Below are positions 59,137-64,000 of a DNA stretch of 64,000 bases, piece by piece. Position numbers and translations under genes: made by a program. Source of the DNA: Clostridium vitabionis (lineage in GTDB: Bacteria > Bacillota > Clostridia > Lachnospirales > Lachnospiraceae); NCBI RefSeq assembly GCF_015351765.1, contig NZ_JADKQA010000004.1, forward strand, positions 186,001 to 250,000, written 5' to 3'. A model generated the notes under the pieces. That model did not search any database. It was not told the origin of the DNA and saw only the letters and a list, made by a program, of their open reading frames with translations. Positions within the stretch are counted from its first letter, which is position 1. Every line of letters starts with the position of its first letter.

Positions 59137-59523
59137 ATGGCTAAGGGACATAGATCTCAGGTCAAGAGAGAGAGAAACGCCCAGAAGGATACCAGACCGT
59201 CAGCAAAACTGTCTTACGCGAGAGTATCTGTTCAGAAGGCTTGCTTTGTACTGGATGCAATTCGTGGAAAGAGCGTCGAAGAGGCACTCGGAATTCTGAC
59301 TTACAATCCCAGATATGCATCTTCCGTGATCAAGAAACTGGTGGAGTCCGCTGCTGCGAACGCTGAGAACAACAATCAGATGAACCGCAGCGGCCTGTAT
59401 ATTGCTGAGTGCTATGCAGGCCAGGGCCCGATCATGAAGCGCGTACATCCGAGAGCGCAGGGAAGGGCATACAGAATCCTGAAGAGAATGAGCAACATCA
59501 CCGTTGTTCTCGATGAGAAGTAA
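59137..59523 (+). CDS. rplV: 50S ribosomal protein L22
   Basis: A 128-residue L22, slightly longer at the N terminus than the E. coli protein. The tunnel hairpin region RVHPRAQGRAYRILKRMSN is conserved. AGAGGAGG precedes the ATG. Confidence 0.98.
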   Translation: MAKGHRSQVKRERNAQKDTRPSAKLSYARVSVQKACFVLDAIRGKSVEEALGILTYNPRYASSVIKKLVESAAANAENNNQMNRSGLYIAECYAGQGPIMKRVHPRAQGRAYRILKRMSNITVVLDEK

Positions 59524-59535
59524 AGGGAGGATAAT

Positions 59536-60195
59536 ATGGGACAGAAAGTTAATCCGCATGGCTTAAGAGTCGGTGTCATCGACGACTGGAGCTCCAGATG
59601 GTATGCTGATGACAAGAGATTCTCCGACTATCTTGTCGAGGATCACAAGATCAGAGAGTTCCTGAAGAAGAAGCTCTATGATGCCGGCGTTTCCAAGATT
59701 GAGGTTGAGCGTGCGGCAAATAAAGTTAAGATCATCGTTTACACCGCAAAGCCGGGCGTTGTCATCGGCAAGGGCGGTGCAGAGATTGAGAAGACGAAGA
59801 AAGAGGTTCAGAAGCTGACCAAGGATAAGGTCTTCATCGACATCAAGGAGATCAAGAGACCGGACAGGGACGCTCAGCTGGTTGCCGAGAATATTGCCCA
59901 GCAGCTCGAGAACCGTGTTTCCTTCCGCCGTGCAGTGAAGTCCGCGATGAACCGCACGATGAGAGCGGGAGCCAAGGGAATCAAGGCCTGCGTTGCAGGA
60001 CGTCTTGGCGGCGCTGATATTGCACGCAAGGAGTTCTACAGCGATGGAACCATCCCGTTGCAGACACTCAGGGCAAACATTGACTATGGCTTCGCTGAGG
60101 CCAGCACAACCTATGGCAAGACTGGCGTCAAGGTTTGGATCTACAAGGGCGAAGTTCTTCCGGTCAAGGGAAAAAAGGAAGGGAGCGATAAATAA
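59536..60195 (+). CDS. rpsC: 30S ribosomal protein S3
   Basis: A 219-residue S3 with KH domain ([19 protein letters not shown]) and conserved start [13 protein letters not shown]. It forms part of the mRNA entry site. The stop overlaps the rplP ATG by one base. Confidence 0.98.
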   Translation: MGQKVNPHGLRVGVIDDWSSRWYADDKRFSDYLVEDHKIREFLKKKLYDAGVSKIEVERAANKVKIIVYTAKPGVVIGKGGAEIEKTKKEVQKLTKDKVFIDIKEIKRPDRDAQLVAENIAQQLENRVSFRRAVKSAMNRTMRAGAKGIKACVAGRLGGADIARKEFYSDGTIPLQTLRANIDYGFAEASTTYGKTGVKVWIYKGEVLPVKGKKEGSDK

Positions 60196-60632
60196 TGTTA
60201 ATGCCGAAGAGAGTTAAGCATAGAAAACAGTTCCGCGGCTCCATGGCAGGCAAGATTACCCGCGGTACGAAGATCACGAACGGTTCCTGGGGTCTTGTGG
60301 CTACCGAGCCGTGCTGGATCAAATCCAATCAGATCGAGGCTGCCCGTGTCGCCCTGACCCGTTATGTAAAGCGTGGCGGACAGATCTGGATCAAGATTTT
60401 CCCGGATAAGCCGGTTACCGCAAAGCCGGCCGAGACCCGAATGGGTTCCGGAAAGGGCGCCGTGGATTACTGGGTAGCGGTGGTTAAGCCGGGCCGTGTC
60501 CTTTTTGAGATCGCCGGTGTTCCGGATGATACGGCTAAGGAAGCACTTCGTCTGGCTATGTACAAGCTTCCGTGCAAGTGCAGAGTCGTTTCCAAAGAAG
60601 AGTTAGAAGGCGGTGATAACAGTGAAAATTAA
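60195..60632 (+). CDS. rplP: 50S ribosomal protein L16
   Basis: A 145-residue L16, beginning [17 protein letters not shown], with [19 protein letters not shown] in the tRNA-contacting loop. Its end overlaps the rpmC start. Confidence 0.98.
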   Translation: MLMPKRVKHRKQFRGSMAGKITRGTKITNGSWGLVATEPCWIKSNQIEAARVALTRYVKRGGQIWIKIFPDKPVTAKPAETRMGSGKGAVDYWVAVVKPGRVLFEIAGVPDDTAKEALRLAMYKLPCKCRVVSKEELEGGDNSEN

Positions 60633-60828
60633 CAAGTACCTTGAAGAGTTAAATAATAAATCCACTGCTGAGCTGAATGACGAGCTGACCGCGGCTAAGA
60701 AAGAGCTCTTCAACCTGAGATTCCAGAATGCTACCAACCAGCTGGATAACACAGGCAGAATCAGGGAAGTCCGCAGAAATATTGCCAGAATCCAGACTGT
60801 TATTACAGCCAAGAAGGCTGAGGCGTAA
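60622..60828 (+). CDS. rpmC: 50S ribosomal protein L29
   Basis: A 68-residue helical-hairpin protein starting at GTG ([14 protein letters not shown]). [19 protein letters not shown] is the family core. A GTG at 60613 would add three residues. It overlaps rplP by 11 bp, so translation is coupled. Confidence 0.96.
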   Translation: MKINKYLEELNNKSTAELNDELTAAKKELFNLRFQNATNQLDNTGRIREVRRNIARIQTVITAKKAEA

Positions 60829-60861
60829 TAATTTCCAATAAATGGAAAGGAGATAGCTACC

Positions 60862-61116
60862 GTGGAGAGAAATCTTAGAAAAGTACGTACCGGCAAGGTA
60901 GTCAGCAACAAGATGGACAAGACGATTGTTGTTGCTATCGAGCATCACGTAAAGCATCCTCTGATCGGAAAGATCGTGAAGAGAACATATAAATTAAAGG
61001 CCCATGACGAGAACAACGAGTGCGGGATCGGGGATACGGTAAAGGTTCAGGAGACCAGGCCGCTGTCCAAGGACAAGAGATGGAGACTTGTTGAGATCGT
61101 TGAGAAGGCGAGATAA
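60862..61116 (+). CDS. rpsQ: 30S ribosomal protein S17
   Basis: An 84-residue S17 with a GTG start after [28 protein letters not shown] and [19 protein letters not shown] are typical. Confidence 0.97.
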   Translation: MERNLRKVRTGKVVSNKMDKTIVVAIEHHVKHPLIGKIVKRTYKLKAHDENNECGIGDTVKVQETRPLSKDKRWRLVEIVEKAR

Positions 61117-61143
61117 TCTCAGCGCAGAAAGGAGAATTGGTCC

Positions 61144-61512
61144 ATGATTCAGCAGGAATCGAGATTAAAAGTGGCCGACAATACCGGCGCAAGAGAGCTT
61201 CTCTGCATCCGTGTAATGGGCGGTTCCACAAGAAGATATGCAGGAATCGGTGACATCATTGTTGCCAGCGTTAAAGATGCAACACCGGGAGGCGTTGTAA
61301 AGAAGGGCGACGTTGTCAAGGCAGTCGTTGTCCGCACAGTGAGAAGCACGCGCCGCAAGGACGGCTCCTACATCCGTTTCGACGAGAACGCAGCGGTTAT
61401 CCTCAAGGAAGATAACACGCCGAGAGGAACCCGTATCTTTGGCCCGGTTGCGAGAGAGCTCCGTGAGAAGCAGTTCATGAAGATCGTTTCTCTGGCTCCG
61501 GAAGTTCTGTAA
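61144..61512 (+). CDS. rplN: 50S ribosomal protein L14
   Basis: A 122-residue L14, the usual length: [19 protein letters not shown] and the basic loop [19 protein letters not shown]. First gene of the classical spc segment, here continuous with S10. Confidence 0.98.
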   Translation: MIQQESRLKVADNTGARELLCIRVMGGSTRRYAGIGDIIVASVKDATPGGVVKKGDVVKAVVVRTVRSTRRKDGSYIRFDENAAVILKEDNTPRGTRIFGPVARELREKQFMKIVSLAPEVL

Positions 61513-61525
61513 GGAGGTAACGACG

Positions 61526-61831
61526 GTGCAGAAGATTAAGAAAGACGATACGGTAAAGATTATTGCCGGCAAGGATAAAGATAAGACTGGAAAAGTGCTT
61601 TCCGTTGACGTAAAGAACCACAAGGTTAAGGTCGAGGGATGCAACATGGTAACCAAGCACACCAAACCGTCCGCACAGAATCAGCAGGGCGGCATCATCC
61701 ACGAGGAAGCTCCGCTGGACATTTCCAATGTCATGCTCGTCGTTGATGGGAAGACCACCAGAGTTGGCTTTGGCGAGAAGGACGGAAAGAAAGTCCGTAT
61801 CGCGAAGGCGACCGGCAAGGCCATCGACTGA
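61526..61831 (+). CDS. rplX: 50S ribosomal protein L24
   Basis: A 101-residue KOW-domain protein starting at GTG after [27 protein letters not shown] is the KOW motif. Assembly initiator of the large subunit. Confidence 0.97.
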   Translation: MQKIKKDDTVKIIAGKDKDKTGKVLSVDVKNHKVKVEGCNMVTKHTKPSAQNQQGGIIHEEAPLDISNVMLVVDGKTTRVGFGEKDGKKVRIAKATGKAID

Positions 61832-61851
61832 ACCAGGGAGGAGGAAATCGA

Positions 61852-62391
61852 ATGTCCAGATTAAAAGAAATGTATCAGAACGAGATCATGGACGCCATGA
61901 CCAAGAAGTTCGGATATAAGAATGTAATGGAGATCCCGAAGCTTGACAAGATCGTTGTCAACATGGGCGTCGGTGAGGCCAAGGAAAATGCGAAGGTTCT
62001 CGATTCCGCAGTCAGAGACCTTGAGCTCATCACCGGACAGAAGCCGATCCTCACCAAGGCGAAGAAGTCGGTAGCAAACTTCAAGATCAGAGAGGGCATG
62101 GCCATCGGCTGCAAGGTTACCCTTCGCGGCGAGAGAATGTACGAATTCGCTGACCGCCTGATCAACCTGGCACTTCCGCGTGTACGTGACTTCCGCGGTG
62201 TCAGCGCGAATTCCTTCGACGGCAGAGGCAACTACGCACTCGGCATCAAGGAACAGCTGATTTTCCCGGAGATCGAGTACGATAAGGTTGACAAAGTCAG
62301 AGGCATGGATATCATCTTCGTAACAACTGCCAAGACGGACGAGGAAGCCCGCGAGCTGTTAAGACTGTTCAACATGCCGTTTGTGAAATAA
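61852..62391 (+). CDS. rplE: 50S ribosomal protein L5
   Basis: A 179-residue L5 that binds 5S r[23 protein letters not shown] and [20 protein letters not shown] are conserved. GGAGGAGG precedes the ATG. Confidence 0.98.
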   Translation: MSRLKEMYQNEIMDAMTKKFGYKNVMEIPKLDKIVVNMGVGEAKENAKVLDSAVRDLELITGQKPILTKAKKSVANFKIREGMAIGCKVTLRGERMYEFADRLINLALPRVRDFRGVSANSFDGRGNYALGIKEQLIFPEIEYDKVDKVRGMDIIFVTTAKTDEEARELLRLFNMPFVK

Positions 62392-62410
62392 TCCAGGAGG
62401 AATTTGATCT

Positions 62411-62596
62411 ATGGCTAAACTGTCGATGAAGATTAAACAGCAGCGTCCGGCGAAGTTCTCTACCAGAGAGTACACCCGCTGCAAGATCTGCGGCCGTCCC
62501 CATTCCGTGCTGAAGAAGTACGGCATCTGCCGTATCTGCTTCCGTGAGCTTGCCTACAAGGGCGAGATTCCGGGCGTCAAGAAGGCAAGCTGGTAA
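62411..62596 (+). CDS. rpsN: 30S ribosomal protein S14, zinc-binding type
   Basis: A 61-residue short S14 with CKICGR and CRICF cysteine pairs, the zinc-containing (C+) type common in Firmicutes. A zinc-free paralogue may exist elsewhere, as in Bacillus. Confidence 0.97.
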   Translation: MAKLSMKIKQQRPAKFSTREYTRCKICGRPHSVLKKYGICRICFRELAYKGEIPGVKKASW

Positions 62597-62625
62597 AGAG
62601 AGAGAATAGAGGAGGTAAAACTCAA

Positions 62626-63030
62626 ATGACAATGAGTGATCCGATTGCAGACATGCTTACAAGAATTCGTAATGCAAATGTCTCCAAGCATGATACTGTG
62701 GACGTTCCGGCATCGAAGATGAAGATTGCCATCGCGGATATCCTCGTTGATGAGGGATACATCAAGAAGTATGACCTTACCGATGATGAGCACGGCTTCA
62801 AGAACATTCACATCACCCTGAAGTACGGCAAGGACAAGAGCGAGAGAATCATCTCCGGCCTGAAGAAGATCTCCAAGCCGGGCCTGAGAATCTACGCCGG
62901 TAAGGAGAACCTGCCGAAGGTTCTTGGCGGTCTCGGCATCGCCATCCTTTCCACAAACCAGGGCATTATTACCGACAAGAAGGCGAGAGAGCTCGGCGTC
63001 GGCGGCGAAGTACTGGCATTTATCTGGTGA
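62626..63030 (+). CDS. rpsH: 30S ribosomal protein S8
   Basis: A 134-residue S8: [15 protein letters not shown] and the C-terminal [21 protein letters not shown] lies 9 nt before the ATG at 62626; an ATG at 62632 is nearly as good. S8 is the spc repressor in E. coli. Confidence 0.97.
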   Translation: MTMSDPIADMLTRIRNANVSKHDTVDVPASKMKIAIADILVDEGYIKKYDLTDDEHGFKNIHITLKYGKDKSERIISGLKKISKPGLRIYAGKENLPKVLGGLGIAILSTNQGIITDKKARELGVGGEVLAFIW

Positions 63031-63115
63031 CATACGGCACTCGAGAAGCGCAGGTACTGAAAACAGAGAGAACATCGCATTCTCTCCGAGAATCTAAGTA
63101 GGAGGAATTAAAGGC

Positions 63116-63655
63116 ATGTCACGTATTGGTAGATTGCCGGTTGCGATTCCGGATGGCGTTACGGTTACAATCGCAGAGAAAAATCAGGTAACAGTTAAGG
63201 GACCCAAGGGAACCCTCGAGAAGACATTTTCCCCTGAGTTAACCATCGAGGAGAAGGACGGACATGTGGTAGTTACCCGTCCGAACGACCTTAAGAGAGT
63301 AAAGGCTTTACACGGTCTGACCAGATCCCTGATCAACAACATGGTCATCGGCGTAACCAAGGGTTACGAGAAAACCCTGGAGATCAACGGTGTCGGCTAC
63401 AGAGCTGCCAAGCAGGGACAGAAGCTGGTGCTCACCCTCGGCTTCTCCCATCCGGTAGAGATGCAGGATCCGGAAGGCGTCGAGACAAAGGTTGATGGCA
63501 ACAAGATCGTCATCAGCGGCATTGACAAGGAGAAAGTCGGCCAGTTTGCGGCGGAGATCCGTGACAAGAAGAAGCCGGAGCCGTATAAGGGCAAGGGCAT
63601 CAAGTATTCGGATGAGGTTATCAGACGCAAGGTCGGCAAGACCGGTAAGAAATAA
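63116..63655 (+). CDS. rplF: 50S ribosomal protein L6
   Basis: A 179-residue L6: [19 protein letters not shown] and the C-terminal [25 protein letters not shown] precedes the ATG. The 85-bp gap after rpsH holds no gene. Confidence 0.98.
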   Translation: MSRIGRLPVAIPDGVTVTIAEKNQVTVKGPKGTLEKTFSPELTIEEKDGHVVVTRPNDLKRVKALHGLTRSLINNMVIGVTKGYEKTLEINGVGYRAAKQGQKLVLTLGFSHPVEMQDPEGVETKVDGNKIVISGIDKEKVGQFAAEIRDKKKPEPYKGKGIKYSDEVIRRKVGKTGKK

Positions 63656-63672
63656 TTAAGGAGCGTGTGAAG

Positions 63673-64000
63673 ATGGTTAGCAAAAAGTCAAGAAGCGAAA
63701 TCCGCGTTAAAAAGCATGAGAGATTACGCAATCGTTTTTCCGGCACAGCTGAAAGACCGCGTCTTGCCGTGTTCCGGAGCAACGATCATATGTATGCCCA
63801 GATCATAGATGATACCGTCGGCAACACCCTGGCTTCCGCGTCCACGGTTGAGAAGGATGTGAAGGCACAGCTTGCGAACACTGACACGACCGAGGCTGCC
63901 GCATTTGTCGGCAAGCTGATCGCCGAGAGAGCGCAGGAAAAGGGAATCAAGAAGGTTGTCTTCGACAGAGGCGGATACATCTACCACGGAAAAGTTCAGG
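63673..64000 (+). CDS. rplR: 50S ribosomal protein L18, 3' truncated by window edge
   Basis: 109 residues are visible: [40 protein letters not shown] and [17 protein letters not shown] identify L18, which binds 5S rRNA. About ten residues are missing beyond the window end. AGGAGCG lies 10 nt before the ATG. Confidence 0.97.
   Translation, partial: MVSKKSRSEIRVKKHERLRNRFSGTAERPRLAVFRSNDHMYAQIIDDTVGNTLASASTVEKDVKAQLANTDTTEAAAFVGKLIAERAQEKGIKKVVFDRGGYIYHGKVQ

Overview
The window looks like a chromosomal segment of a GC-rich, low-motility anaerobic Firmicute of the Lachnospiraceae/Clostridia type. The support is the short-form HisG plus HisZ pair, class III ribonucleotide reductase (NrdD/NrdG), small zinc-type S14 in the S10 ribosomal operon, AGGAGG-type ribosome binding sites, many small lipoproteins, choline-binding-like cell-wall repeats and a Clostridia-type ABC-F ATPase. 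The taxon is an inference; no 16S gene is present.

Layout. 1-2520: 3' part of a D-Ala-D-Ala carboxypeptidase gene and a convergent exonuclease. 2655-9999: a compact histidine operon (hisC-B-Z-G-H-A-F-I-E and a PHP histidinol-phosphatase) behind a clear promoter; every step is encoded except histidinol dehydrogenase (hisD). 10045-13733: a CDF metal transporter whose downstream terminator hairpin has been split by an IS3-family element; the element carries its own 65-bp tandem duplication that breaks orfA. 13841-17129: lipoprotein, membrane protein, tRNA-Lys, trmB and maf, interleaved with structured repeats. 17130-21000: nrdD with NrdR-like boxes and two DUF4230 proteins. 21300-23130: an AT-rich IS200/IS605 element with Y1 transposase, TnpB and both subterminal palindromes. 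23169-28609: alanine symporter, membrane glycosyltransferase-like protein, lipoproteins, PF06541-type membrane protein. 29065-34745: OmpR/kinase pair, an Hcp-like protein and nrdG. 34876-38000 (minus): amidohydrolase, aspartate kinase, signal peptidase I. 38298-49109: glycogen branching enzyme, GIY-YIG protein, LysR, radical SAM, zinc ribbon, thioesterase, MBL hydrolase, dihydroorotase, amylomaltase and ABC-F, packed head to tail. 49262-55420: XRE regulator, exonuclease III, a GH13 glycogen-debranching-like protein, a methyltransferase and a cell-wall-binding protein. 55588-64000: the S10-spc ribosomal protein operon from rpsJ to a partial rplR.

Most notable. (1) A dispersed intergenic element family is present at least eight times. 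The best copies (14891-15044 and 49954-50102) share an outer inverted repeat around three hairpins; the long third hairpin differs completely in sequence between copies yet is perfectly paired in each, which points to selection on structure. (2) The Hcp-like protein keeps the N-terminal cubane cysteines but has lost six of the seven expected ligands of the hybrid iron-sulfur-oxygen cluster. (3) The GH13 protein at 51035 has Asn in place of two of its three catalytic acids. (4) The IS3 element sits exactly in the loop of a palindromic terminator. (5) The branching enzyme carries a histone-H1-like Lys/Ala/Pro tail.

Carbohydrate storage (branching enzyme, amylomaltase, GH13 protein) is spread over 38-53 kb and probably works together; nrdD and nrdG must act as a pair although 15 kb apart.
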